From Ptychodera flava (taxonomy: Eukaryota > Hemichordata > Enteropneusta > Ptychoderidae), in the NCBI RefSeq assembly GCF_041260155.1, contig NC_091947.1, positions 2,926,501 to 2,990,500 of the forward strand: a DNA stretch of 64,000 nt, in the 5' to 3' direction. The notes below the pieces were generated by a model, which searched no databases, was not told the origin of the DNA, and saw nothing but the letters and a program-made list of their open reading frames with translations. Shown piece after piece: positions 25,828 through 38,500 of this stretch (position 1 is the first letter of the stretch; each line of letters starts with the position of its first letter). The translations under genes and the position numbers were made by a program.

Positions 25828-28051
25828 CTTCCAGTCTAGCCGACCAAATGGTGAAGATAAACAATCATATTCTTTATCAAAAGGGCAAGAGAAGCACTTC
25901 TTGAATTAACGGTTCTTGAATTTCTTGTCATTAAAACAATAGCTTGATATTTTACCTTGAAATTTCGGCATGGTGATACTATCACTTATAGCTTCCAAAA
26001 TGGCTTCTATTTTGAGTCTTTTGTGAAAGTTCAAGAAAATTGAAATATTAAAATAGCGTTGAATGGGCTAACACTATACTTTGCACTGTTTGCTAGCTTT
26101 CCTCTACGGTAATACAGTCACTTTGGGTGAAAAGGTCGATGTGTTCCCACACATAACTGTAATGACTGATGTGTCGCTTCACAATTCCTTGAAGCGGGTA
26201 TGGTCCTTCTTTTCACGATCATTTCCGCCGTACACATAGCGACAGGCGTGAACGATTTACTCGTAAATTTCACGAGAAGTTGTTTTGGATTACTCTTTCA
26301 TGCATGCCGAAAGTGGAACGTGGGCTGTTACAGATCATTGCGTTAGAAAGTTCAGCAAGAGATCCAGGTGTGTTCCAGTACTTATTCTTTCTAAAATGAC
26401 GTCTCTTTCAATGAAACCCAAGAAAATTGGTCCGTTCAGAATTTATATAAAGTAGATGAAGTAGATTGTTAGGTAATCACCGGACAGCGACCACCTAGAC
26501 AAGTGTTTGAAAATTGATGACTCGACAGTTTTCCACATTCCAAAATCACCTGGTCCAGTGATCATGACAACCATTTCAACGACTGTAATTGGTTAGTTAT
26601 TATCCAAGAGTGGATTATACATTACTTCCATTGCAGAAAACACGTGTCGTTGCTGGAGTTGAGCTTGATCTAAATCTTTCCTGGTAAGTTGTCTTGAAAT
26701 TATCTTCAAATTTTAAAATGAACGCGAAAGTTTCAGGAAGGCTTGAGGTTTGTTTTGTACGTGGCAGCTGATTTGCAGTGAACTTAAATATACCGGCTCA
26801 ATCGGCATCATCGATAGCTAAAGGCAAGCCAACTCACACCCTCTGCACATCCAACGCTTGCTGGTAGGTGTAAACCCTAGGTCACGATAGCACACTTATA
26901 ACCAAGCTTTCAAATTATGGAAGCAAGGTCACCAATGGAAATTTTAAACTCAAGAAAATTACGTTTTGCTGTCTGGCCTTCCACGTTACTATAAATTTCA
27001 CCCCAAACGGCGCCTTCATGGTCGAATATTGTATTTGTTGAAGGTCAAAAAGGGGCAAGGTCGGTCGACATATTTACCAATATGAGTAGCCATCTATGTT
27101 GTTCAACATTTTGGCAGAAAGGTCAATAAAATCACACCTCTACTTACAATTAGAATTAATATGACACCCTATGTCATCATGTCAGGTATACACGATTTAA
27201 TCAGTGTCATATTAATACCATGTTTCACGTTGTGCTAAAACAAAGTGCATTGCACTTTTGTGACGCACAATACCGCGGAGTTAACTATGTACATGTATTT
27301 TAAACCTGAACTATCGTAACACATTTACTTTAACTCATACTAATTCTAAGGATCTGATTTTTATATACATAAAAGCGGCAAAACATACTGAATTAGCGAT
27401 TTTACCCTGCGAATAAAACAAAAATTAACAGCGCCAATGACTGGTAATCAGGAAATACACAGATTGAAGGGTTTATGCAGCTCACATTAACAGAACGTGC
27501 AGCGATGCACAGCGGTGCCAAGTAACGCCTGAAATTATTGTAGTAAACGTGTTTGCCCGGTGTTCGGCACTGTCGTCGCCATATCGCAAACAATATTGCT
27601 ATACTTAGAAAATGTCAACATGTTTGAGTTTTGAGATCACAATCAAATGTTCGCGTTCCCTTGTTCCACCAACGAGTGATGACTCATCGAGGTACTGGTC
27701 TTTATAATAATTTCATGGTTAAACATTGTGAAATCTCGCCTTCTCTTGCGTCATTTCCAAGAGATGATGTAACATTTCAGTGTTCAATTCACGTGAACAA
27801 GGGATGTCTGTGAGTGTGTCGGAGCATAGACCTTAAAAAGACCCTACGGTTGTCGGATCTACGCTCTTCAAAAAGGTTATCATAGTACACCTCTACTATC
27901 GGCAAGTGGTCATTCGTATACAAAGGTTTCCCTCACAATTAGGTCACTGTGTCCGCAGGTAAGAGCAGAACTACAGCTTGAATAAAAATGCAGAACTACG
28001 CTATGTCATTAAATTGGGACATGTCATACCGATTTCCTTCTGTGTTCTGAG

Positions 28052-28158
28052 GGTATGACGTCACCAAACTTCGACCGGTATGACGTCAGTCACATTGATG
28101 TTGGGGTATGACGTCACCAAACTTCGACCGGTATGACGTCAGTCACATTGATGTTGTT
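28052..28158. promoter_or_regulatory. Cluster of four CRE palindromes in a 53-bp tandem duplication
   Basis: TGACGTCA, the full CREB/ATF palindrome, occurs at 28056-28063, 28081-28088, 28109-28116 and 28134-28141. The block is a two-copy direct duplication (period 53). It lies about 0.6 kb upstream of the gene B coding start and could sit in its promoter or 5' intron. The regulatory role is inference; the repeated motif is seen directly. Confidence 0.5.
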
Positions 28159-28681
28159 TTAAAATGCAATTTACCCCGCACATTAGTGTTCATGCCCGGT
28201 GAGAAATTTCGCCCTACATTTTGACAATCGCAAGAATGAATTCAATGAAAGTACCAAACATAGTTGTATCTTCTCTTTTTCTCTAAAATACTGCTACCGG
28301 AAAAAGATAAGTAGACTTTGAAGCCAAAGAGTTGCGTTAAGATAAAAAACTCATTTACAGCAGTAGTTGTGTTTTTGTATCTAATCGATCGCTATTATAG
28401 AGGTTAACAAACTGTCATAATTGTATTAGTAGAATTAACACTTCTATGAAGATCTGACCATGGAAGGTCGATGCACATCCCATTAACGCTTTTCAACGGT
28501 CGTTAAATTATGGATATACCATACGCATATTGTCCAAAGGTAATCAATAATTTTCTGTGGTAATATTTGTAAGAAATGAAAGCCCTCCACCGTTCAGTAA
28601 TTGCATGTACATGACTTTAGCGATTAAACTCCAGCTAATCTTTTGATAATCAAGCCATACCATTATATCTTGCCAGGAAAC

Positions 28682-31600
28682 ATGACGGAAAACAGCACAT
28701 TGCCGTATAAATGCACGATGAGTGAAGCCACTCTCGAGAAAGCCAAGCGTGAAGTGAACGAAGATCCTGGCACCAGACAACAGAAACTCAACGAGCTGCG
28801 AGATCTGTTCAAAACCAGGCCAGACATCAACTTCCGCTTAGATGACGCCTTCTTACTGAGGTTCCTGCGAAACAAGAAGTTCGATGTCGATAGGGCTTTC
28901 AAAATGCTTATTCATTATTACAAAGTAAGAAAAGATTTCCCGGATATGTTTGACAACTATGTGCCATCGTCTGTTAAAAAGATTTTTGAGTTGAATACAC
29001 AAATGGTGTGCCCTGGAACAGACAAAGAAGGACGAGTTATCTTGGTCGGAAAGATTGGTAAGTTTGGAAACATTTTACAATGACTTCGAGGCGAAATTAA
29101 GAAAGTACGTGCCTGGACATTGAAAGATTTAAACTAAGTCTTTCACCTAAACTTTCCGTGAAGAATCTTTAAACCTTTTCGAAATCAAGAATAAAAGTCA
29201 AGAGTCACCGTTTAAATTTGATATCAGAAATCAGGCACTTTATTTGTTTGCCGTCTGTGTGCTGGTAGGTTTTCAGAGAAAATTAAGATAATAAACATAA
29301 TATTAACACTATAACAAACAAAGGCATTATTTTTCCAAAAGAAACTAAATAAATTTGAGTTTCTGTTAATACACTTGTGTTTTTGTCTGTTTGGGTTTTT
29401 TTCCCTGGCTGGCTGGTAGGTTTTAAAAGTCTAAGGACAGCAAACAAATAATTTTCTTGAAATGGCCCTACCAAATGTTTACCTATATTTGAAGTTCGAA
29501 ATGGTCGATATCCCTGTTTTACATGTAACTGAATGGGGAAATTTAAATTTTCCGTTTTCACAAAAATAAGCCCATGACACGTTTGTTTCCTCCATTAGAT
29601 TCAAAATGAACCCAACAAGTAGTATATCAAAACGTCTAAATATCTGTCCTCAAGGCATATACTACCTTAAAAAGTGAAAGAAAGGTGTATCTGGCTCCGT
29701 AAAATCATTTGGAACCAGGGCTTCTCGATATATTCGTCATGTCTGTTTTTGTTAGTGACGTTAAAGCTGTTTTAACATGTCTTCTTCTTCAAAATACAAA
29801 TATCCGCTAAAAATCTATGAGTTATGTTCCCTGTGATAATTATTGTCATCAATCCAAACAAGTCCCATTACCAACTTAGATTGTTGTTAAGATAATTAAT
29901 TACACACGCATGATCGCCAGCAAACGCACGGACCACAATCTAACTGCCAGGAGAAGTGGTAGCCTAAGTTCCTATGATAAAACGTGTAAAATGAGGAAAA
30001 ATCTTTTTTTTTTCAAAGTATCCACCAGCGCCACTGCACGCAATAGAAACAAAATATAAAACATAGACTTATGATTAAGTTTCACAGGTATTTGAATATC
30101 TCATTGTCAAAGTTCGCGCAGAGTTCTGAAGTAACATGGCCACATGTGCATGATACAGCGGGTATATTATTAGTATTTTCAAGATTAGTGAACGATCAAG
30201 TAGCCTTTTGTCGTTACTGTCTATAAATTAAAATCAATGTTTACTTAATCAGAACTATCTACAGATATTTTTATAATAACGATGTGAGAGTGTATTTAAA
30301 ATTCCACATCTTCACTTCTGAGTAAACTTTCACGACTTATTTTACACCGATTCAAATATAATCTAGTATTTTTCGTAGAAGTAACTTAAAGTAACTTTGT
30401 TTCTGCGCATGAAATTCACATTTAAGTTCCATGTACAGGAGATTGGGATCCGGAAAAATATGCGCTTATGGACGGCATCAAGGCTCAGTTGCTGTTGCTT
30501 GAAACCCTGTTGGCGGACGAAGAAGTTCAAGTTCACGGCATGGTGTTCGTTGCAGACTATGCTGGACTCAACAAAAAACATATGAAGTTCATGAGCCCGA
30601 TGGTGATGAAGAAAATGAACGACGTATACATGGTAAGGAGGCGTTCTCAAGACCTAAACCATGAATTGCGAATTGCCTTCTTCAATTTATTTTCTCAGCA
30701 TCCCTAGCAGTGGTACAAAGGAGGAAAATCTAAACTTTACAGAGAACTGTAACTTGCCTGCGCTCTTTTCATTCGGTCAAAAAGAACACTTCCATCGTGT
30801 ACGAAGCATGCAGATATATCAAAATCAACATTTGGAAACGTTCGAAGGAGGCTATGGAGTTACTGTTCACTATAAGTTGACCAAGGCTTCGACAGATTTC
30901 ATCATAAACCCTTAACAAGCGACCTAGCGGCCGATATAGCTCCGCTGTGTTTATGTAGAGAATAACTATTTTTTACACATGTTGATGAGGAAGGTGGATA
31001 TCTTTGAAAGCTCAATGCAGAGGCCAGAAAAAAGTGGCTAAAATAAGCTGCAAAAATACACAATTGAAGATTTCATCATACTTTGAATATATCACATCGG
31101 ATCATACCTAAGAACATGTCAACCAAAGCTATCTGATGAGTAGTTTTTTGAGAATAAAATTTTCTGACCAAAAATGGCAACAATTGCCCCAAAAAATGAA
31201 ATTGCAGATTTCATGTTTACACATGTTTTGACCAAAAATGGGAAAAATTGCCCCAAAAAATCAAAATTGCAGATTTCATCATTATTTTTTAATAAATGTC
31301 ATTTAGTTCATCTGTAGAAACCTGTATACCAAATTTCAAAGCTATCGGATGAGTAGTTTTGGAAATACACGTTTTGACCAAAAATGGCAAAAATTGCCCC
31401 CAAAATACAAAATTACAGATTTCATCAGAAATTCATTATATATCCCTGAACTCATCTGTAGAAACCTGTATACCAAATTTCAAAGCTATCAGACCAGTAA
31501 TTTTTGAGAAACACATTTTTTGACCAAAAATGGCAAAAATTGCCCCAAAATTACAAAATTGCAGATTTCATCATAATTTCAACAAATATCATTAAGGTGG

Positions 31601-32734
31601 TCTGTAAAAACCTCTATACCAAATTGCAAAGCTATCAGATGAGTAGTTTTGGAAATACACATTTTTTGACCAAAAATGGCAAAAATTGCCCCAAAAATAC
31701 AAAATTGCAGATTTCATCACAATTTCAATAAATATCATGTAGTTTATCTGTAGGAACCTATATAACGAATTTCAAAGCTATCAGATAAATAGTTTTGGAA
31801 ATACACATTTTTTGACCAAAAATGGCAAAAATTGCCCCAAAAATACAAAATTTCAGATTTCATCAGAAATTCAATATATATTACTCAGTTCATCTATAGA
31901 AACGTGTATTCCAAATTTCAAACTATTAGACCAGTTCTTTTTGAGAAATACATTTTTGACCAAAAATGGCAAAAATTGCCTTAAAATGCAAATTTGCATA
32001 TTTCTGCACAATTTGAACAAATCTGAAATAGATCATCCCTAGGGACATATGTACCAAATATCAAAGCTATCTGACTGGTAGTTTTGAAGAAGAAGATTTT
32101 TAAAGATTTTTTTACCAAAAATGACAAAAATTGCCTTAAAAATACAAATATGTAAATTTCACAACGATTTGAATAAATCTGACTGAAGTCACCCTAAGTA
32201 AACTGCATATCAAATTTCAAAACAATCGGACAAGCGGTTTCAGAGAAGAAGATTTTTTTACCAAAAACACCAAAAATTGCCCCAAAAATACAAATATGCA
32301 AATTTCACCACGATTTGAACAAACTTAAGTGTGGTCACCCCAAGTGAACTGCATATAAAATTTCAAAGCAATTGGACTTGCAGTTTCAGAGGAGAAGGTA
32401 ATTGTTGACGGACGACGACGACGACGACGGACGACGGACGACGGAAAATCAACCTATTTGATAAGCTCCGCGTCGCTGACAGCGGAGCTAAAAAGCTCTA
32501 TGATTTCACTTTTTCACAAAAATAATGACGTTAACGATAACTTTGCATTGTTTAAAATATCTCTTCGCGACTTTAAGATCTCTTATTGTCTTCCAGAATG
32601 CAATGCCGATACGCTTCAAGGCCATGCACTACGTCCGCCAACCTGAGCTGTTCTCTACCCTGTTTGCCCTCTTCAAACCGCTGCTCACGGAAAAGATGAA
32701 AAAGCGGGTAGGCATGTGTGTGCTTATGTTGAGA

Positions 32735-32784
<50 letters not shown>

Positions 32785-33449
32785 CACACCCTCCGACAGT
32801 TATTGGTCTATTGTAATCTAGTGAAAAGCGTCACTTTTACGAGATCCTGTTGTTTGTGCAAGATAAAAACATCATGCGTTCTGTGTGTACCAGATATCGA
32901 AATGGCCAGGTAAAGTGAAACCAGCTGTACTTCGTAAGGCGGAAACATTGCAGTAGCTAATTGGGTCGCACTTTACAGATATCATTCCCTTATATGCCCA
33001 GACAAATACCACAAATTGTGACAGGTAGCAATCGCCTCAAATGTCAGAAAATGTTTCCTATGACAATTGAAACGCACAAATCTACATCAAATAGAAAGAG
33101 ATTATTTAGACAAAGGGATGTGGCCACTTAAATTTTAATTTTTATCCTTTACTTCCCGTTTAAAAGCAGAATTTTGTGATTTCTCCAACAGTTGAATTTC
33201 CATGGTGATGAATATGGTACCCTTCACGAACACGTTCCGTCAGCCTTGTTGCCGACCGAGCTGGGAGGTCAATTACCAGGATATGACAACAGCGTATGGA
33301 TGGAGAAAGTGCTTGCCGCGGAAGAGGAATTCGTCTACAACAACCAGTTCGGTTTCCTAAAATCTGACGATATTTTAGGCAAGGAAGGGTCCTCTGTTGA
33401 TCCGACCACGGGACTGACAGGGACTTTCAAGAAACTTGACGTCATTTAG
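28682..33449 (+). CDS. Alpha-tocopherol transfer protein-like (CRAL-TRIO) gene B
   Basis: Four exons, 28682-29057, 30439-30632, 32597-32707 and 33192-33449, give 312 residues. They share phases and positions with gene A. CRAL-TRIO-N lies at about residues 14-84 and the CRAL-TRIO lipid-binding domain at about 100-275. The stretch MPIRFKAMHYVRQPE, then LTEKMKKR, then LLPTELGGQLPGYD, matches the TTPA core closely, including the basic KMKKR patch implicated in phosphoinositide binding in TTPA. The expected role is intracellular transfer of a hydrophobic ligand such as vitamin E. The ATG follows a TTGCCAG acceptor by five bases, so a non-coding first exon is expected upstream. Intron 2 holds a 1.55 kb repeat element. 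Confidence 0.9.
30937..32490. mobile_element. Repeat element with internal 146-bp tandem units
   Basis: The element begins TAGCTCCGCTGT and ends ACAGCGGAGCTA, a short terminal inverted repeat, with TA at both borders. Inside, a unit of about 146 bp carrying GACCAAAAATGGCAAAAATT repeats about eight times (near 31231, 31375, 31521, 31667, 31814, 31959, 32113, 32258). A (GAC)n-like stretch (32410-32445) and a GCTCCGC...GCGGAGC hairpin close the right end. No protein is encoded. It may be a non-autonomous TA-targeting transposon; a Helitron-type origin is an alternative. It sits in intron 2 of TTPA-like gene B. Confidence 0.65.
32739..32782. repeat. (GA)n microsatellite
   Basis: A pure GA run about 30 bases into intron 3 of TTPA-like gene B. 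Confidence 0.95.
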
Positions 33450-35566
33450 AATTGAAAGAAATGGTTTACGGAAATGCAGAAAAGTTGAAGAAATTATATC
33501 GCTAAGAATATAAATTATCAATACTTTATGGAGTATTTTAAGTAATACCACTTAGAGGAAATTTCATATACTTCGCTAGTACATGTACATTGCGAAAAAC
33601 TTTCCCTTTTTCATGATCAAAAGTAAAAATCAGGGATTAGGTCCTACAGTGAAAATTGTTTAATAAGGGAAGTCAATCATATCAAATCGAATGGTAACCT
33701 AAACTTTAAATATACTAAAAAAACACATTGGCCACCAGTCTGTTCTGGTATTGTTACTAACATATTCATAAAAATGTCAATACTAAGGGTAGATGCTAGA
33801 AGAATCTGGAGATAGGAGAGTCTGAATGTCTGCCAAGAAACTCCTCATTATTATCCGTACTATGTACCTGAATTAGTAAACTCTGGGAGATTACCAGAAT
33901 AATCCATTCCGTGTACATTGACATTTTCCTGCACTCAATAGCCAGACTTAGCAATGCAAGGAGTGTACTCTCCACTTTGTCCATCAGTGATCATACTCAA
34001 TGATTGATGACAAAAAGCATTCCCATCCCTTCACTGAGAATACTACATGTATATTACTGCAACAACATATTAAATGTGAATTAAAAGAATTTTACTGTAT
34101 GAACCAGAACTCTTGACAAATATCTTTTTTCCATTATCATCAATTATGTTATGGCATCGAAAACTGTTGTTCACAATAGAAAAATTTTATGTCAATAATC
34201 TATGACCACAAGTCCAGGCAAATATCAGTGGACAAAATTGGGAAAAGCAAGTGAAGACACATAGGGATTGTGATATAACACAGTCTTTTCTCAAACCTGA
34301 TTTTCCCCCTCACTTCTTAAAAATGATGCCCTGTTTATATCAAACATGCTGTATATTTTGCATAGTCAAACATAGCCTTGTAGAAAATATCACATGGTTT
34401 ACCACCAGATGTAATTTTACAGTACAAATTTGTACTATCAGTCAGCCATAGTGTACTACCAGTGATCACAATGCAGTACTCAGAAATCACACACACAGCG
34501 CCACCATGCATGGCTAAGTGTCATATTGTACCTATGTCTCATGCTGCCATTGACAGTTATGTCATACTATGTGTTGTATCTGATATTTGACAGTACACAT
34601 CTGGTGATGCTTTTTACTAGTGTCTTATATGGTACATTTTGTACTACCAGCCTAAAATGATGAACAACGCTTCTCAAAGTATCCTACACCTTAAAGGGAC
34701 AAAGTTGCTGTTTTTGATCTTTTTGTGGCATCAAGAAAACATGAAATACTTGCATAAAGTCACTAGGTCTACAAATGACGATGGTACATAATTGCAGCGG
34801 GGTGTCAAATTTTACCCTCTGCATGATTTGGTTGGTGATCTCTAGACAAAATGGATCTTCCTATTCTTACTTGCTTTGCTATTATAAATAAACATTGCTA
34901 CAATATAAGAGAAAGCTGCTATAATTGCTACAATATAAGAGAAAGCTGCTATAATTGCTACAATATAAGAGAAAGCTGCTATAATTATCTATATGAAAGT
35001 CACTGCCAATTAAGATTTCATTACAAAAGCTTGCATATCATCCAAACTTTACATAATGTATGTTTAGCCATGCATGCTAACACTTGTGCACAGAACTGGA
35101 TTTTTTGGTATAGACCATAAAATGTCCTTCACTGTTGCAAGCAGAATTGAGGTTGTGCACAGTTGACCAGTATTTCAGCATGTTTCAAGAAGTCAAACAA
35201 CACAAACTATGTTTCATATCAAAAACAAAATTCATAAAAACTCAAAAAAGACAGACTTCATTGCCTTAATATGAATATCACAAGCTCAATCTAGCATTCA
35301 AGACTCTGAAAGATGAACTATCCATTATGTTTATGAGGCATTACATACAACATAAGACACATGACATGTGTGCTGCAATTATATTTCCTGATAAAAATGT
35401 TATAAAGGCTCTGTTCCTTGGTGCAACAATGGATGACCGATGAGGACTTTTTTAAAACCACACTTTTTCTGATCAATCCTTCAGATACGACAATAGCCGT
35501 ATTGCTCATCCACAGCTTAAAAAGGAAAATGTAAAGTAAACTTTAATCCAATATAGGACTTGACAG
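33450..35566. other. Intergenic between gene B and TRUB1 (convergent ends)
   Basis: AT-rich DNA. It contains a three-copy 30-bp tandem repeat (34894-34985) and a TTAAAGGGACAAAGT end (34691) like that of the MITE at 45917. No exon recognised. Confidence 0.5.
34894..34985. repeat. 30-bp tandem repeat, three copies
   Basis: ATTGCTACAATATAAGAGAA plus AGCTGCTATA is repeated three times without change. Confidence 0.9.
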
Positions 35567-38500
35567 CTACCTGTCAATGTCTTTCATATTGTGAAATATT
35601 TGCAAAGCGTGGGTGATTGTCTGCAGATTCCAGTCTTCCTCAAACAGAGCATGCTCAGATAGTGTGAATGGACCTTGCTGGGTTCTCTCCAGTGACACCA
35701 TGTGTGCACATGTTCCCAAAGCTGAAAGAAATTAACAAGAAAGAACTTGTAAATGGAGTGAGCTTCATGATAAGCACAACAGGATAGATAAAATAATAAG
35801 AAAAATAAGAAAAATTGTCATGTTTTGATCTATTTCATTTGGAAACACATCATAGCTATTGAAACTATGATTCATCAGTACATTCTCATCATATTTTCAT
35901 TATAAATTCTCTTTTAAGAGTTTTGTTTACCAAAATGTTGAAGTTATGACATGCAATACTGTTTCAGATGCTAGAAGCATGCAATCATGGCTGTATACTG
36001 TCATACAATTTACTTTGTAAGGAGTTCAGATTCTAAGCTGAATATTTATCACATTGGTCTCACAGCCATGATGAAAGACAAGACACTTGATCAAATGATT
36101 ACATGCTTTTCCTTCACACATGATATGTGCTGGGCTTAAAGCGTGAATTTACCAACAACTGAAATGCACAATGGTAGAAAAATACAGGCAAGAATTTCGT
36201 TGTTAATTATCATCTAAAATCAGCATACACAATTTAATGAATAACAGCATAAGTTAGTTTTGACAAATTACACTCCCAATGTGCGATGACTGGGGAAATA
36301 TAATGCAGTTTTTCTTCCTTAAAGGTTTATATATTACCTTTTCCAATGTCATGAATCAAACTCCTGATATAAACACCACCTCCACATTGAACATCTGGAT
36401 AAGAATACAGAAGTATTTTAAATGTGTGAAACAGCCCGGAAGGTTTATCGCTAGAGGGCGCTATTTGTGTACCTCCATCTTTAATCAAAGGGTCTAGTTG
36501 GTCCCTGATCATTGAGAATGTATTTGAGTAATAAATCTTTCAGTAAATTCTTGAAGCAAAGAATAGAAACTCGATGAAACACAGAGGTATTTTACTTGAG
36601 CAAATTGAGTTGCAAACAAAATGTAAAATATCACCTGAAATTACATTTGTATCTGACCAAAACACCTGATATTTGCTTTGAAACATAAGCAAAGTGTACC
36701 TGATAGGTTATCTGTCCTATTGGGCTTAAAATACATCAATTGAGTTGACAGTAGGTACATGTTTGTGATTGCTGATATCATTTTCAACAAAAACAATAAC
36801 TGAATTGAGGTACATAATATGTACTTCATACAAAGTTTGAAAACTGCTAAAACTTTCCTCAAGGAATTTTAACTAGTTTCTTGCACAATCAACGATAAAA
36901 ATCAGGGATCGAAGAGTAAATTTGGGAATTGGAGTAAAGTGAGTTAATGCTGTGGGTGAAAATGAAAATTCCGATTTTCAGAAAATTCAACAGTAAAAAC
37001 TTCATTTGCTTCATAGGCTACAAAGTGGGATCTACACAAGCAGCAGACAAGACGAATATATTGTAAAAATTTGGAAGTCTCAACATCTGTTCCCAAGGTC
37101 AGTTCTATTCTAAATCACAGATCTAAAGCTGGTCAGAATGCAGAATTGCCAGTTACAGAACAATGTTTTTTGCTTGTTCTATTCAATTTAATGAAAGCTG
37201 GAGTGGCAAAGAGACCTGGGGTGTCAGAGAAAATTTGCAAAACGTAAATGAAATAAATATACCATCTACATACCAATTTTGAAATGAGGCAAGTCATATT
37301 CAAGACACTGTATACCATGAATCTTTACATTCCTTGCTGGTTTGGCTTCCACTGGAATACCTTGTTGAACAAGGGATGACATTCTCTTCCCATTTACCTT
37401 CAGTGCAGAGTAACTGAAGAAAAAAGGAAATTAAACAAACAGTAACTCTTAACATTTGATGATTTTCTCACCATGTTTCGTTTTGTATGTCAATTGCAAG
37501 TTCTTGTTCTACTACTCACTGGCAGGATGCTGAAAGACCAACTATTTAGCTTGCTAACATAGTATCTATGCGATTAAAATGCATAACCTGGTATTGTCCA
37601 TTTAAGTTTGAGTTATTGTATAGACCAGAATTCACTTGTTAACAATTACAATGAAGTCTACACATGTACAGGCTGAGTCAATAAACTGAATAATGCGTAT
37701 CTTGATTTGCCCTTCTGTAGGAAAACAACAAATGGATGTTGACATTACACAGAGAGATTTATTACATGCCTCGATGTGAGTGAAAATCAGTGCATTGATT
37801 TGAATAGGAAACATCCGGGGAGGTAGCAGGCCGGTGAACGATGTACTGACCGGTTTCCATGGTTACCTGGTCCAGTGAAGCCCTTTGACATTTTCAACTT
37901 CAAAGTAGACACTTAACGCTAGATGTAAAATATCCATGCGTGCACTGCTATTTTGACTTTCGTTAAAATCTGTTTGATGCTGGTCAATAATGGTAAAATT
38001 GTTCGAAATTGCCCTGCATGTAACTAAATGTCATATGGCATTAACTGTGGAGAGGCATGTAATAAAAATATTATTGCCTGAATACATGGGTTTATGTGCC
38101 CTCGCAGCAGGAGACAATTTGCCCTCCTAGCGTCGGGCAAATTGTCCCCTGCTCTCGGGCACATAAAACCATGTATTCATATCATCAAAAGTTACTGCTA
38201 ATTACCCTAGAAAGTTCAGTGAAAATCTACAGTGATAATCATATTGCACCGTTTCATTGAATAAATTTGAGCTGATCTGGAGAATGCAGACTGATATCAC
38301 TTATGTGTGGGAAATCATGATCTCTGACCCTAAGGTTGGAGGTCATTGAGAGTTCACACAAGACTTCATTTTAAGGCTTCTGTTGTTTTCCTCGATCTGT
38401 GTTCACAGACAGAACAAAAAATTATCAATGGTGATTGTGGACCTGTTTACAGGTATTTGGGTAAATAGGTTAATGTTTATTTACTCACATTGGAGGAACC

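Larger units (their letters stand above)
24603..28681. other. Region between the two TTPA-like genes
   Basis: It holds the 3' flank of gene A, a TC microsatellite (25326-25379), a strong hairpin (25755-25827), a 53-bp duplication carrying four CRE sites (28050-28160), and the presumed promoter and 5' untranslated exon of gene B. No other coding exon recognised. Confidence 0.5.

Noticed and set aside
31504-32042. Repetitive short frames (NGKNCPK)
   Set aside because: They come from the 146-bp units of the non-coding element.
30937-32490. CRISPR-like array
   Set aside because: Units of about 146 bp are contiguous and homogeneous with no distinct spacers, in an animal genome; a transposon-borne satellite fits.
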